NCBI RefSeq assembly: GCF_009928415.1
Contig: NZ_JAABNN010000028.1
Coordinates: 1-41,329 of the forward strand
From: Bacillus sp. USDA818B3_A
GTDB lineage: Bacteria > Bacillota > Bacilli > Bacillales > Cytobacillaceae
Length of the DNA: 41,329 nt
Reading direction: 5' to 3'
Part shown: positions 24,472 through 33,807 of the stretch, in pieces
Numbering within the stretch: the stretch's first letter is position 1
How the letters are laid out: each line of letters opens with the position of its first letter
Translations under genes and position numbers: made by a program
The notes under the pieces: generated by a model
Told to the model about the DNA's origin: nothing
The model's input: only the letters and a program-made list of their open reading frames with translations
Database searches by the model: none

Positions 24472-25179
24472 TTGAAAAAACTTATTAGTACCATTTCTGT
24501 GATCACATCGCTTTTATTTACTTCTCCTGCTTCTGCTTACACCATAAAAAGCGGTGACACGATGTCGGGAATTGCTAGAAGCCATAATCTTACGTTGCAA
24601 GCATTAGCAAGGCTTAACCCTCAAATACAAAACCTTAATATAATCTATGCTGGACAAACCGTACATACCGATAAACCGGGTGGCAACTCAATAGTACCAG
24701 CTGTACATACTGCTCAGCAGAAAGAAACTGAAACGGAACAAAACATACATAAAGACCAGCCCCAAAAAGCAGTTGGCCATGCCGTACATTCTGCCACAGC
24801 AGCTCAAATAACCGGAGGATTTTCCGAAAACGATCTAGATTTACTTGCTAGATTAGTTCGAGCAGAAGCAGAGAGTGAACCTTTTCAAGGAAAAATCGCC
24901 GTTGCCTGTGTGGTTTTTAATAGAATTGCCAGCTCATCCTTCCCGGATTCTATAAGAGAGGTTATTTATCAAAAGGGACAATTCCAGCCAGTCCAAAATG
25001 GAGAAATCCAGCAGCCGGCGGATGAGGATTCGATTAGAGCCGTTCATGAAGCCATTAATGAAAAACGTTATGTAGCAGCTGGTTCATTATTTTTCTATAA
25101 TCCAGACACGGCGTCAAACCGCTGGCTTGATTCGAGAGCGACAACACTAGTCATCGGGCATCATGTTTTTAAAAGATAA
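24472..25179 (+). CDS. cell wall hydrolase, LysM plus SleB/CwlJ (Hydrolase_2) domains
   Basis: A 235-residue secreted protein. Signal peptide 1-22 (ends TSPASA), then one LysM peptidoglycan-binding domain (YTIKSGDTMSGIARSHNLTL..., about 23-66). A polar linker rich in Gln, Glu and His follows, and then a SleB-type catalytic domain from about 115. The catalytic Glu candidate lies in LVRAEAESEPFQGKIAVACVVFNR; KGQFQPV and AAGSLFFYNP are further family motifs. Such enzymes are lytic transglycosylases of spore cortex or vegetative wall. Start TTG at 24472 with GGAGGAAA upstream. The LysM-first order fits YkvT-like proteins rather than SleB itself. Confidence 0.88.
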   Translation: MKKLISTISVITSLLFTSPASAYTIKSGDTMSGIARSHNLTLQALARLNPQIQNLNIIYAGQTVHTDKPGGNSIVPAVHTAQQKETETEQNIHKDQPQKAVGHAVHSATAAQITGGFSENDLDLLARLVRAEAESEPFQGKIAVACVVFNRIASSSFPDSIREVIYQKGQFQPVQNGEIQQPADEDSIRAVHEAINEKRYVAAGSLFFYNPDTASNRWLDSRATTLVIGHHVFKR

Positions 25180-25283
25180 TTAAATTAACCCTGCGCTTTG
25201 AGGTACTCCAATCTAATCGATGGCACCAGACGCTTTTCTACGGTAAAATAAAACCGTATTAATGGTTTAAAGGGGAAATAAAC

Positions 25284-25991
25284 TTGAAAAAATATCAAAC
25301 CTTACTTTTCGATGTAGATGATACGTTATTAGACTTTGCTGCCGCTGAAGCGTTAGCCTTAAATCTGTTATTTGAGAGTCAGAAGATCCTGCTGACAAAC
25401 GAAATCGAAACAAGCTATAAAAAAATCAATCAAGAGCTGTGGCGATCTTTTGAAGAAGGAAAAATCGGCCGGGATGAAGTGGTCAATACTCGTTTTTCCC
25501 TTTTATTTAAGGAATTAGGCCAGATCGCGGACGGTGTTTTATTAGAAAAAAACTACCGGGGCTTTTTAGAGGAAGGCCACCAATTAATCACTGGTGCGTT
25601 TGAATTGGTTTCAGCGCTACAGAGTCATTATGATTTATTTATTGTTACAAATGGGGTTTCAAAGACACAGGATAAAAGATTGCGGGATTCCGGTCTCCAC
25701 CCGTTATTTAAGGAGATTTTCGTCTCGGAAGATACGGGATTTCAAAAACCAATGAAGGAATTTTTTGATTATGTCTTTGAGCGCATTCCAAATTTCGCAC
25801 CAGAACAAGCTTTAATCATCGGTGATTCTCTAAGCTCTGATATTAGAGGCGGGCAGCTTGCCGGCCTTGATACTTGTTGGTTCAACCCTGATGGCAAACC
25901 AGACCACACTGGAATTCATCCAACTTATGAAATCCATGATTTGAATGAACTGTACGCCATTTTAAGTTTGGAACAAGAAATAATTGATTAA
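25284..25991 (+). CDS. YjjG-family noncanonical pyrimidine nucleotidase (HAD-IA)
   Basis: A 235-residue HAD hydrolase with a helical C1 cap. Motif I is LLFDVDDTLLDF (nucleophile and acid Asp), motif II FIVTNGVS, motif III the Lys of GFQKPMKEFF, motif IV IIGDSLSSDIRGG. The YjjG/YfnB group dephosphorylates pyrimidine nucleoside monophosphates, including damaged ones, protecting DNA. Start TTG at 25284 follows AAAGGGGAAA. Monocistronic, followed by a perfect terminator. Confidence 0.9.
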   Translation: MKKYQTLLFDVDDTLLDFAAAEALALNLLFESQKILLTNEIETSYKKINQELWRSFEEGKIGRDEVVNTRFSLLFKELGQIADGVLLEKNYRGFLEEGHQLITGAFELVSALQSHYDLFIVTNGVSKTQDKRLRDSGLHPLFKEIFVSEDTGFQKPMKEFFDYVFERIPNFAPEQALIIGDSLSSDIRGGQLAGLDTCWFNPDGKPDHTGIHPTYEIHDLNELYAILSLEQEIID

Positions 25992-25999
25992 ATCAACTA

Positions 26000-26031
26000 G
26001 CCGTCATGTGATTTTCACATGACGGCCTTTT
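26000..26031. terminator. strong terminator
   Basis: Perfect 12-base stem GCCGTCATGTGA (26000-26011) with TCACATGACGGC (26015-26026), then CTTTTTTATTT. It also receives the convergent minus-strand gene that stops at 26032. Confidence 0.85.
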
Positions 26032-26574
26032 TTATTTATTATGAGTAGAACCGTTGAGGTCTTCCCTATTTTCGTTAGAGTTCTCCTCGGTTTCATCAAT
26101 TGCCTCTTCGGCTGCATTGATTTTTTTGCTATTCGTCTGAAAAATATCTTTGGATACGGTGTTAAGCTTTTTAACAAAGCGGTTAAATCCAAATCCTACA
26201 AAGAAAGCAATACTAATCGGTGCATATGGAGTATCTTGATAATCTGTAAATTGAATTAAAAGAATGCCGCTCTGGATAATGGTGACGGCTACGACTGCCG
26301 TACCTGTTGCAAATATCGGATAAAAAATATACATAATCCATTTTCGATAATCGTTTAACTCGTCTTCCATATAGTGAGTACAGAACATATAAAGATGTCT
26401 GAGCGAGCCGCCAATGGCTCCAGCGAAAAAATAGTACAAAAAGATTTTGATATCAGAAATGAATGGCAGAGATTTTTCCAGCGCACCGGTCCCCAACATG
26501 CCGACCAGGATAAAACTGCCAAAAAACAATAGGGAAAGGTACGTCAAAATGACTGCTTTTAACCATCTCTTCAT
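26032..26574 (-). CDS. integral membrane protein, hypothetical
   Basis: About 180 residues with four predicted membrane helices: AVILTYLSLLFFGSFILVG; a segment around KIFLYYFFAGAIGGSL; IMYIFYPIFATGTAVVAVTI; and PISIAFFVGFGFNRFV. The C-terminal tail is acidic and polar (EEAIDETEENSNENRED), probably cytoplasmic. I chose the ATG at 26572-26574 because GGAGGTG lies six bases upstream; the GTG at 26583 is part of that site. No family recognised. Confidence 0.6.
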   Translation of the reverse strand: MKRWLKAVILTYLSLLFFGSFILVGMLGTGALEKSLPFISDIKIFLYYFFAGAIGGSLRHLYMFCTHYMEDELNDYRKWIMYIFYPIFATGTAVVAVTIIQSGILLIQFTDYQDTPYAPISIAFFVGFGFNRFVKKLNTVSKDIFQTNSKKINAAEEAIDETEENSNENREDLNGSTHNK

Positions 26575-26794
26575 TCGTGACACCTCCGCTTGCTGCCATC
26601 CTATGCAGCTGCGGGTTCAAATGCCACTTTTTCTTCGTGCATTTTATATTTAACTAACCAGATTGTTTGTTTAACAACCGCCCCTTTTCGCTTTCTGCAC
26701 TTTTTTTCATCGATGTCCTACATTCATAAGGAAAAAGGTGTATATTTCTTCCAGCAAAAAGAAAGATAAGAGAAAAGAGCTAAGGAGTATTGAA

Positions 26795-27253
26795 ATGTTA
26801 CCAGCCATAATTAGAACTGTTCTTTTTTTAATTCCTTGGTTAACTGCATACTTTATCCCAAAAAATATTTTTAAAAAATATACCCCTGTTGCAACCTTTG
26901 CATCATTGATAGTTATTATTGAATCAATGTTATCAGTTCCTTTTAAATGGTGGACAGTAAAAGGAGGACTACTAAGCAAAATAATTAACGACTGGAGCCT
27001 TATTTTAGGACCTTTTTTTGTTGGAACCATCTGGATCTTTCGTTTTACTTTCGGAAAGTTTTGGATGTACCTTTTAACTAATACGTTGATGGATTTATTT
27101 CTAGCCTACCCCGTCAATTGGTTATTGCAAAAGCTAAAGGTATATAAATTAGTTAACTTTAAGCCAAAACACATCTTTTTCACTGGCATTTGCTATGCCC
27201 TTGTCATTTATGGCTTTCAATTATTCATAACTCGCAAAAAATCCAGTAGGTAA
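26795..27253 (+). CDS. integral membrane protein, hypothetical
   Basis: A 152-residue protein with about four membrane segments (TVLFLIPWLTAYFI, ATFASLIVIIESML, WSLILGPFFVGTIWIFRFTFG, IFFTGICYALVIYGFQLFI) and a short basic C-terminus. AAGGAG lies seven bases before the ATG at 26795, so the longer frame from 26738 is not used. The terminator overlaps the last codons. Function unknown; the pattern is common among small Bacillus membrane proteins. Confidence 0.65.
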   Translation: MLPAIIRTVLFLIPWLTAYFIPKNIFKKYTPVATFASLIVIIESMLSVPFKWWTVKGGLLSKIINDWSLILGPFFVGTIWIFRFTFGKFWMYLLTNTLMDLFLAYPVNWLLQKLKVYKLVNFKPKHIFFTGICYALVIYGFQLFITRKKSSR

Positions 27254-27269
27254 AACTGGATTTTTTGCG
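27233..27269 (+). terminator. terminator overlapping the gene end
   Basis: CGCAAAAAATCCAGT (27233-27247) pairs perfectly with ACTGGATTTTTTGCG (27255-27269). The left arm encodes the last residues of the membrane protein (RKKSS). Confidence 0.8.
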
Positions 27270-27411
27270 TCGTATTAGGGTCAAATAAACCATTTAATAT
27301 CAACTTCTTCTTGAAGTAAATAATTATTTACCATAAGGAAATTTATGCTATTCTATTATTAATGTGTAGAGGGTACTTACTCTATATTTATATCTTTTAT
27401 TGGGGGAACAT

Positions 27412-28257
27412 ATGAACGAGCAATTAAGGTTCTTAGGAGATAGCATAATTAATAATAGATTAGAAATCGCTAAAGAGATACATGAAACCAGACTATCAGG
27501 AATACCAATTACCGAAGAACAAAAAAAGGAATTTCAGAAGATTGAACAGCAGATATTGAGCATTAGAGCAGAATTTATCCGAATCTTTGGACAAGCTCTA
27601 ATCAATTATAATGAACAAACAACAACAGCCCGTGTAAAAGAATGGGCAGAAGAATCTGGAGCGTTTATCTTTAAATTAGGGGTACCCTTAGATGAAGCAC
27701 TAAAAGATACCAGTTTTTATAGAAAATTTATTTGGAATTACGTGGAAAAATTTGGAGCGGAGATTAACTTAACAACTGGTTCAATTTTTAAAATAATTTC
27801 TATAGTAGATCCTTTACTTGACGATGCAGTTTATTATTTTAGCTTAACATTTGTAAGATATTATGAAAAAACGTTACAAACCGCCAAAAATGCCCTTTTG
27901 GAATTAACCGTTCCAGTTATTCCATTGACTTCTGGAGTAGGCGTACTGCCTCTAATTGGGAGCATTGATACAGAAAGAGCCGCAATGTTGATGGATAAAA
28001 CTTTGGAACAGGCGAATAAGTTAAGGCTGAATCATTTAATATTGGACGTTTCTGGGGTTCTTATTATCGATACTATGGTTGCCCACCAATTATTCAAGGT
28101 AACAAATGCATTAGCTTTAATTGGAGTAAAAACGACCATTACTGGAATTCGCCCAGAGGTGGCACAAACGGTTGTAAAGCTAGGCATAGATTTAGACAAG
28201 ATAACCATTAAATCCAACCTTCACCAAGCGTTTGAAGAAATCCAGTTGGTGAAATGA
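27412..28257 (+). CDS. RsbR-family stress-response protein with C-terminal STAS domain
   Basis: A 281-residue RsbR paralogue. The N-terminal half is a helical, globin-like sensor domain (residues 1 to about 150). The C-terminal STAS domain (about 160-281) has LLELTVPVIPLTSGVGVLPLIGSID and LILDVSGVLIIDTMVAHQL. In RsbRA the phosphorylated residues are two threonines in this region; here Ser (DVSGV) and Thr (IDTMV) are the matching positions. RsbR proteins build the stressosome that releases RsbT to activate sigma-B. Start ATG at 27412 with GGGGGAA upstream. No rsbS or rsbT neighbour, as for the dispersed paralogues YkoB, YojH and YqhA. Confidence 0.88.
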   Translation: MNEQLRFLGDSIINNRLEIAKEIHETRLSGIPITEEQKKEFQKIEQQILSIRAEFIRIFGQALINYNEQTTTARVKEWAEESGAFIFKLGVPLDEALKDTSFYRKFIWNYVEKFGAEINLTTGSIFKIISIVDPLLDDAVYYFSLTFVRYYEKTLQTAKNALLELTVPVIPLTSGVGVLPLIGSIDTERAAMLMDKTLEQANKLRLNHLILDVSGVLIIDTMVAHQLFKVTNALALIGVKTTITGIRPEVAQTVVKLGIDLDKITIKSNLHQAFEEIQLVK

Positions 28258-28342
28258 TTATGGAAAAGAATCAAAATGTGGGGTTAAATCGCAGAAGTAC
28301 AACATCCAATGTGGTTTTGCACTAATTGCTTTACACCAATAA

Positions 28343-28383
28343 AAAATGAGTGACAAATTAGCATAAAATTTGGCACTCATTTT
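28343..28383. terminator. bidirectional terminator
   Basis: AAAATGAGTG (28343-28352) pairs with CACTCATTTT (28374-28383). Inner CAAATT/AATTTG extends the stem. It lies between the convergent rsbR-like and threonine synthase genes. Confidence 0.7.
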
Positions 28384-28450
28384 AGTTACTTTTTAATGTT
28401 TGCGATGGTAACGGAATCCGTTAAAGATACCTAGGTTTCCTTATTCGTAA

Positions 28451-29668
28451 TTAAACTTTAATCACATCATCCGGCTGTAATAATGTTACATTGTTAGTTT
28501 CAACGGTTTCTGGATATTTAATACCCGCTCCTGTGTTTAAGCAGATCACTGTTTCATCTTCGTTAATCCAGTTCTGCTCTCGTAAAATACGGGCTGCTGC
28601 AAAAGTTGCCGCACCTTCCGGACAGATAAAGTTCCCTTCCCATTCAGCCACTAGTTTTTGTGCCTCGGAGAGATCTTCTTCTGAAATGGCAATCGCACAG
28701 CCATTTGTTTTATAAATGGCCTCTAATACGAGGAAGTCACCAAGTGCTTTCGGAACGTTGATACCAAAGGCATTTGTTTGTGAGTTCTCCCAGAATTCCG
28801 ATTCCTTCTTCCCTTCCTGCCACGCCTTAACGATTGGTGCACAGCCCTCTGCTTGGACAGCGACCAATCGTGGGAACTTGTCCGCTTCAATCCAGCCCAT
28901 TTCTTTAAGTTCCAGCAGTGCTTTATAAATGCCGATAATTCCTACACCACCGCCAGTCGGATATAAAATGACATCTGGGATTTGCCAATTCAATTGTTCT
29001 AAAATCTCATATCCCATCGTCTTTTTACCCTCAATACGGTAAGGTTCTTTTAATGTCGAAGCGTCATAGATACCTTGTTCAGCAATTAACTTGCCGACAA
29101 TTTTTCCAGCGTCACTGATTAATCCATTTACCAAATATAAATCAGCTCCAGAAACAGCCACTTCTTTTCTTGTAATATTCGGTGCATCTTGAGGCATTAC
29201 GATCGTTGCTTTGATGCCGGCTTTTGCTGAATAAAGGGCCCATGCCGCCCCAGCGTTGCCATTCGTCGGCATCGCCAACTGTTTCACGCCAAGTTCTTTT
29301 GCTTTTGAAACACCGACACTGGCCCCGCGTGTTTTAAAGGAACCTGTTGGAATAATCCCTTCATCCTTAATGTACAAATTGGTAAGATTGTATTGTCCGC
29401 CCAGTTTCCTTAAATGGGTGAGCGGTGTCATTCCTTCATCTAACGAAACGATATTTTCTTCGTCTTTTACCGGAAGCAGCTCATGGTATCTCCATAAACT
29501 ATTTTTACGAGTATTGAGGTCCTCTTTTCTAAAAGCAGATTTTACTTCGTTAAGATCGTATCGAACAAGTAACGGTGCCCCACAGCGACATAGTTGATTC
29601 ACTTCATCTACCGAATAAGTCTCATGACATTTTGGGCACTCAAGATGAGAAACATAGCTGTATTTCAA
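28451..29668 (-). CDS. thrC: threonine synthase
   Basis: A 405-residue fold-type II PLP enzyme converting O-phosphohomoserine to threonine. The N-terminus has a zinc-ribbon-like Cys set (C11, C14, C27, C29) typical of the longer threonine synthase class. The PLP lysine is Lys112 in GIIPTGSFKTRGA. TNGNAGAAWALYSAKAG and the phosphate-binding PTGGGVGIIGIYKA are present. ICPEGAATFAAA lies near the C-terminus. It stands outside the usual hom-thrC-thrB cluster, so it may be a second copy or act on a related substrate. No T-box or other leader element is visible in the 170 bases upstream. Confidence 0.85.
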   Translation of the reverse strand: MKYSYVSHLECPKCHETYSVDEVNQLCRCGAPLLVRYDLNEVKSAFRKEDLNTRKNSLWRYHELLPVKDEENIVSLDEGMTPLTHLRKLGGQYNLTNLYIKDEGIIPTGSFKTRGASVGVSKAKELGVKQLAMPTNGNAGAAWALYSAKAGIKATIVMPQDAPNITRKEVAVSGADLYLVNGLISDAGKIVGKLIAEQGIYDASTLKEPYRIEGKKTMGYEILEQLNWQIPDVILYPTGGGVGIIGIYKALLELKEMGWIEADKFPRLVAVQAEGCAPIVKAWQEGKKESEFWENSQTNAFGINVPKALGDFLVLEAIYKTNGCAIAISEEDLSEAQKLVAEWEGNFICPEGAATFAAARILREQNWINEDETVICLNTGAGIKYPETVETNNVTLLQPDDVIKV

Positions 29669-29807
29669 GTTAAAACGCCTCCAATAAATTAATTATGTAA
29701 ACTAACAAATGCCTCTTACTCTTTTTAAAACTGAATATAGGAATCTAGTAACTAAACAATTCTATTATATCCGATAATTCCGATTATATAAATAAGTTTT
29801 ATACAGA

Positions 29808-29830
29808 AAAAAAGGGAGTATGTTACTCCC
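29808..29830 (-). terminator. terminator of the RND transporter gene
   Basis: On the minus strand GGGAGTA-ACA-TACTCCC (29814-29830) is followed by TTTTTTT. It lies 11 bases past the transporter stop. Confidence 0.75.
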
Positions 29831-29840
29831 CCTCCTACAA

Positions 29841-32800
29841 TCATCCTGATATCGTTTGTTCTTTTGCCAATCTTTGATTTTTTGACTTTTTAAAATGGAA
29901 TAATTCATAGATTACCGGTACGACAACTAATGTTAATAAGGTAGAAACTGCTAATCCACCAATTACTACAATGGCAAGACTTTGGGAAACAAGACTTCCC
30001 ATTTCTGCCTTCTTAAAAAGTAGTGGCAGCATGGAACAAATAGTGGCAATGGCGGTCATTAAAATCGGACGGATTCGCGTGCTTGCTGCATCAAGTATGG
30101 CCTCACGCATAATCATTTTCTCCTCATTCTGCTTCACTCGATCAATTAAAACAATCGCATTGGTGACGACGATACCTATTAACATCAATGCACCAAGCAA
30201 GGCCGTGATATCAACTGGAATCCTGCTTACCACCAATCCAATAACCGCCCCAATGGCAGCCAGAGGTAAGGAGAATAGTATCACAAGCGGTGCACGCAGC
30301 GTCTTGAAAGTGATGACCATGATTAAATAAACGATTCCAATCGATAGTGCCATCGTTAGGAAAAGGTCAGTGAAGTCATTCGCTTGGCTGACAGCCGCAC
30401 CTCCGACATATACCTTTACATTCCCAGGGAGTTTTAATCCTGTTCCAGGTTTGGTCCCATTAATTTTTGTATTAATTTTTCCTGATACAATTGAAAGCTG
30501 TTTCGGGTCAACGGTTGCCGTAACCCTGAGATAGGGATCTCCGCCCTTGTGAAGAATCTGGGTTGCTTTGTTTTCTACACTCAGCTTAGCAACAGATGTA
30601 ATCGGGACTAATTGCTGCTGATTTTTAACCATGATCCCTTCTAAGTCCTTTTGGGCTGCAGGATTTAGAATCGGCTCTAAATACACAGGTGTATTCGTTC
30701 CATCAAGATTAACGCTGCCAATCGGCATACGGTTAAGCATCATGCCAAGCTGTTGAATGATTTCACCCGGTTTAGCTGTTTCCGAGTTGACAGTAAAGGT
30801 ATAAACGGGTTTTTTCTCTTCTTGATTTGTTTCTACTTTTTCTACCCCTTTAATATCTTTAATGGCGTTTTCTACCATGACAGCACCTGACTCGATATCT
30901 GCCATTTTATCACCAACCACATCAATGGTAATGGAAGTTGAACTTCCCCCTGTTAGTGAACCAGATCCTGCAATTAATTCTGCACCTGGATAGTTTTCTT
31001 TTTGGTTATTGACAAGATTAATAAACTTTTCTGCTTCAGCATTCTTTTTCATAACAATGGTAAAATTTGCTGTTGTAGGAGAACCAACTTCTCCGTATTG
31101 TGCGGCATCCGGACTATTGCCCAGTTGAGTATAAATGGCTTTAGGCCCCTTTTGGTCTAACAAGTATTTTTCCAATCTCAATGTATAATCATGGACTTTT
31201 TTCATGGGGGTTTCATTTGGATAATCTAAGGTTACGGTCACTAACTCAGCATCGGAACTATCAACCGCGCCCTTTGGCATTACGAGATAGGCTCCAATGG
31301 AACCAAAAAACAATAAAGCAGATGATAGTAAAATAACCCATTTATGGTTTAAGGACCAGCGCAGCATGGACACATACCGCTTTGATGTTTTATGTTTCGG
31401 GAGCTTTGCAGTTTTTAGCAGCCCTGTACTCATTAATGGAACGACGGTTAACGCAACGAGCAAGGATGACACTAAAGAATAGGTCACGGTTAAGGCAAAT
31501 GGCAGCAAGAAATCTTGTAACCCTGCGCCTACTAAACCCAGCGGAAGGAATACAGCCACAGTTGTAAGTGTGGAAGATGTGATCGCAGAAGCAACTTCTT
31601 TCGTTGCTTCTATCACAAGATTAATCGAAAAATCCTCCTTCTGCATTTTGCGGAAGATGTTTTCAATTACAACAATGCTGTCATCGACTAATCGTCCGAC
31701 AGCTACAGCCACACCGCCGATTGTCAGGATATTTAGGGTGATTCCAGACCTTCCAAGTAAAAAGAGTGTTAAGCACAATGACAATGGGATCGAAACGATG
31801 GTAATAAAGGTTGACCGGATGTTTCGTAAGAAGAACATGATAACGATCGTTGCAAATAAAGCCCCTAATAGTACCTCTTTTATCATACTGGTTACAGAAT
31901 TGACTACCATATCCGCAGTAGAATAGAAGACACTAACATTAGCATTCTCATATTTTTTTGATAGTTCTTTTACCTGTTCCCTTACGTCCTTCACAATTGA
32001 TACCGCGCTTGCATTACTTTCCTTTGTGATAATAGCGAGCAAAGCATCTTCACCGTTGACACGGGTTATATGATCCTCTTGGCTGGCCTTTTCAATTTTG
32101 GCTACATCCCCGAGTTTTATGTCTTGGATGACTGAAAGATTCTTTAGCTCCTCAAGACCTTCAAGCGTTCCAACTACTTTGATATTACTCGTCTTTCCGT
32201 CGATGGTTTTTTGACCGACTGCTGCAGCCATGTTCTGGCCTTGTAAAGCTGCCAGTATGGCTTCTGCTGGCAGATTATATTGCTTGAGCTTGGCTTGGTC
32301 CAGTTCAACGGAAACTTCATTTACTCCTCTTCCGTACATCGCAACGCTTCCTACACCTTTCACTTGCTTAAGTGCGGGAAATATTTTTTCATCAGCTAGT
32401 TTAATATTTTCTTTCGTAATACCGTCATCAAATGTAACCGATATATCGGCAATTGGGATCATATCTGTATTTAACTGTACAACGATCGGTTTATTAGTCC
32501 CTTCTGGAAGCTGCAGGCCATCCATCGCTTTTTGGACATCCGCAGCAGCTTGCTTCATATCGGTGCCAGCCTCAAACATGATATCCACTTTTGAGAACCC
32601 GTCACCCGTGGTAGAATAAATCTCACTTTTCCCCTTGACGGCTGTTACCGATTGTTCTATTGGTGAGGTGACTGTATCTGTCATTGTAGCAACATCTGTC
32701 CCTTGCCCCAATACTACGACGGTTACCTGAGGATTATCAGCTGTGGGCAGAAACTCCATCGGCAAAGTAAAGTAACTCACGATTCCCATCATTAGGATTA

Positions 32801-32861
32801 ATACTGTGGTTAGTGAGACCGCGGCTTTATTTCGGAACGACCACTTTGTAAACCACGTCAT
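29841..32861 (-). CDS. RND-family efflux transporter (AcrB/SwrC type)
   Basis: A 1006-residue inner-membrane pump of the hydrophobe/amphiphile RND family, similar to Bacillus SwrC. TM1 is near the N-terminus (AAVSLTTVLILMMGIVSYFTLP), followed by the first large extracellular porter domain. Central helices include GGVAVAVGRLVDDSIVVIENI, where the Asp pair forms the proton relay. A second porter domain and a second helix bundle (ALLGALMLIGIVVTNAIVLIDRV) follow. Extruded substrates are usually amphiphiles such as surfactin-like lipopeptides, bile salts or solvents. No membrane-fusion partner is adjacent. ATG has AAGGGGGAAA upstream. A promoter and palindrome lie about 150-200 bases upstream. Confidence 0.92.
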   Translation of the reverse strand: MTWFTKWSFRNKAAVSLTTVLILMMGIVSYFTLPMEFLPTADNPQVTVVVLGQGTDVATMTDTVTSPIEQSVTAVKGKSEIYSTTGDGFSKVDIMFEAGTDMKQAAADVQKAMDGLQLPEGTNKPIVVQLNTDMIPIADISVTFDDGITKENIKLADEKIFPALKQVKGVGSVAMYGRGVNEVSVELDQAKLKQYNLPAEAILAALQGQNMAAAVGQKTIDGKTSNIKVVGTLEGLEELKNLSVIQDIKLGDVAKIEKASQEDHITRVNGEDALLAIITKESNASAVSIVKDVREQVKELSKKYENANVSVFYSTADMVVNSVTSMIKEVLLGALFATIVIMFFLRNIRSTFITIVSIPLSLCLTLFLLGRSGITLNILTIGGVAVAVGRLVDDSIVVIENIFRKMQKEDFSINLVIEATKEVASAITSSTLTTVAVFLPLGLVGAGLQDFLLPFALTVTYSLVSSLLVALTVVPLMSTGLLKTAKLPKHKTSKRYVSMLRWSLNHKWVILLSSALLFFGSIGAYLVMPKGAVDSSDAELVTVTLDYPNETPMKKVHDYTLRLEKYLLDQKGPKAIYTQLGNSPDAAQYGEVGSPTTANFTIVMKKNAEAEKFINLVNNQKENYPGAELIAGSGSLTGGSSTSITIDVVGDKMADIESGAVMVENAIKDIKGVEKVETNQEEKKPVYTFTVNSETAKPGEIIQQLGMMLNRMPIGSVNLDGTNTPVYLEPILNPAAQKDLEGIMVKNQQQLVPITSVAKLSVENKATQILHKGGDPYLRVTATVDPKQLSIVSGKINTKINGTKPGTGLKLPGNVKVYVGGAAVSQANDFTDLFLTMALSIGIVYLIMVITFKTLRAPLVILFSLPLAAIGAVIGLVVSRIPVDITALLGALMLIGIVVTNAIVLIDRVKQNEEKMIMREAILDAASTRIRPILMTAIATICSMLPLLFKKAEMGSLVSQSLAIVVIGGLAVSTLLTLVVVPVIYELFHFKKSKNQRLAKEQTISG

Positions 32862-33007
32862 ATTCAGTTTTCCCCCTTTTAATTGTTTTAAGAAAGTGCG
32901 TTTTTTTCGTATGTAGATAATTGAAGATACTGGTAGGAGATAGGCAGAAGAATTAGTAAAAAAGACCTGCTGTAAACTAGAACTTATGAATCACTAAGTT
33001 CAAATTG

Positions 33008-33036
33008 ATTATACTTGTTCCCAATTAAGAAGTAAA
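33008..33036 (-). promoter_or_regulatory. promoter of the RND transporter
   Basis: Minus strand -35 TTTACT (33031-33036), 17-base spacer, -10 TATAAT (33008-33013). The leader is about 140 bases. Confidence 0.6.
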
Positions 33037-33041
33037 TTATT

Positions 33042-33059
33042 TTTGGTAATTTTACCAAA
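33042..33059. promoter_or_regulatory. palindromic operator candidate at the RND promoter
   Basis: TTTGGTAA (33042-33049) and TTACCAAA (33052-33059) form a perfect 18-base palindrome with a 2-base centre. It lies five bases upstream of the -35 element of the transporter. Position and symmetry fit a dimeric regulator site, but no regulator gene is adjacent. Confidence 0.45.
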
Positions 33060-33081
33060 TTTTAACAATTTAATTTTAATA

Positions 33082-33116
33082 AAAAATGCAGTATGGGCAA
33101 GCCACACTGCATTTTT
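33082..33116 (-). terminator. terminator of the YkvS-like gene
   Basis: AAAAATGCAGT (33082-33092) pairs with ACTGCATTTTT (33106-33116), with inner TGG/CCA, T-runs on both sides. It lies 10 bases past the minus-strand gene. Confidence 0.8.
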
Positions 33117-33125
33117 CGTAAACTA

Positions 33126-33311
33126 TTATTTAGACTCTTTTTTTATTTTGTAATTCTTATGGTTAACGATTGTTGTAAGTGGCTCATCCTTCTCTTTTGA
33201 ATAGCCGTATTGGACAATCACCGAATTTTCCCGTACCCCGGAAACAGTCCCCTCGTGACTTTCTCCATCTCGTTTAAATGTAATAATATCACCTAATTTT
33301 GCATTAGCCAT
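33126..33311 (-). CDS. YkvS/DUF2187 family small protein
   Basis: A 61-residue basic protein from the chosen ATG at 33309-33311, with GAGGTG six bases upstream. An in-frame ATG at 33320 overlaps that site. ANAKLGDIITFKRDGESHEGTV and ENSVIVQYGYS give a KOW-like small β-barrel pattern typical of DUF2187/YkvS. Function is not established; such folds often bind nucleic acid. Own terminator. Confidence 0.75.
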   Translation of the reverse strand: MANAKLGDIITFKRDGESHEGTVSGVRENSVIVQYGYSKEKDEPLTTIVNHKNYKIKKESK

Positions 33312-33424
33312 TCCATTCACCTCGATTCTATCTTTTCCAAATTATCCTGAAGTCATTCGATTCATGCAATATAATGATGCATAATTTTTGGCAGAATAAG
33401 AAGAAAACATTATTAGGCCATAAC

Positions 33425-33465
33425 AAAAGACGTGATTTATTCTAGTTGAAATAAGTCATGTCTTT
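33425..33465 (-). terminator. terminator of the following minus-strand gene
   Basis: AAAAGACGTGATTTATT (33425-33441) pairs with AATAAGTCATGTCTTTT (33449-33465) with two non-Watson-Crick positions. It lies six bases past the stop of the 75-residue gene. Confidence 0.7.
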
Positions 33466-33470
33466 TTTAA

Positions 33471-33698
33471 TTAAATCTTCTTTTTTATATCTTCTCTAAT
33501 TGATTCAATAATTTCCTCTGGTATGTTAGCCGGCAGTGAGGTGCCATCTTCGTAAACCCAGCAATTGATGATTTCTAGATCAGCTTTTTTAAATGTAATG
33601 CTATAGTTTTTTCCATGTTGTACAAATTCTGCTGTCACATATTCTTCTACATCAAAATCGTCATCGATAATCATATTGGTTATTTCATATGTCTTCAC
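33471..33698 (-). CDS. small acidic protein, hypothetical
   Basis: A 75-residue acidic soluble protein. Its N-terminal half looks β-rich (YEITNMIIDDDFDVEEYVTAEFVQHGKNYS begins it), and it ends in a helix (IPEEIIESIREDIKKKI). No signal or membrane segment. The start is GTG at 33696-33698, with AAAGGAG upstream. No family recognised. Monocistronic with a terminator. Confidence 0.6.
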   Translation of the reverse strand: MKTYEITNMIIDDDFDVEEYVTAEFVQHGKNYSITFKKADLEIINCWVYEDGTSLPANIPEEIIESIREDIKKKI

Positions 33699-33807
33699 AG
33701 TGAGGTCTCCTTTTACAATCCGATGTTAAACTATAGCGTTAACTTAACAGGGCTATTTATACAAAAGATTATCGATCCGAAGGATATATCATTTGCAGGC
33801 TAATGTT

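Noticed and set aside
26707..27030. 107-codon minus-strand frame
   Set aside because: It overlaps the membrane protein gene, which has a good binding site and terminator; this frame has neither.
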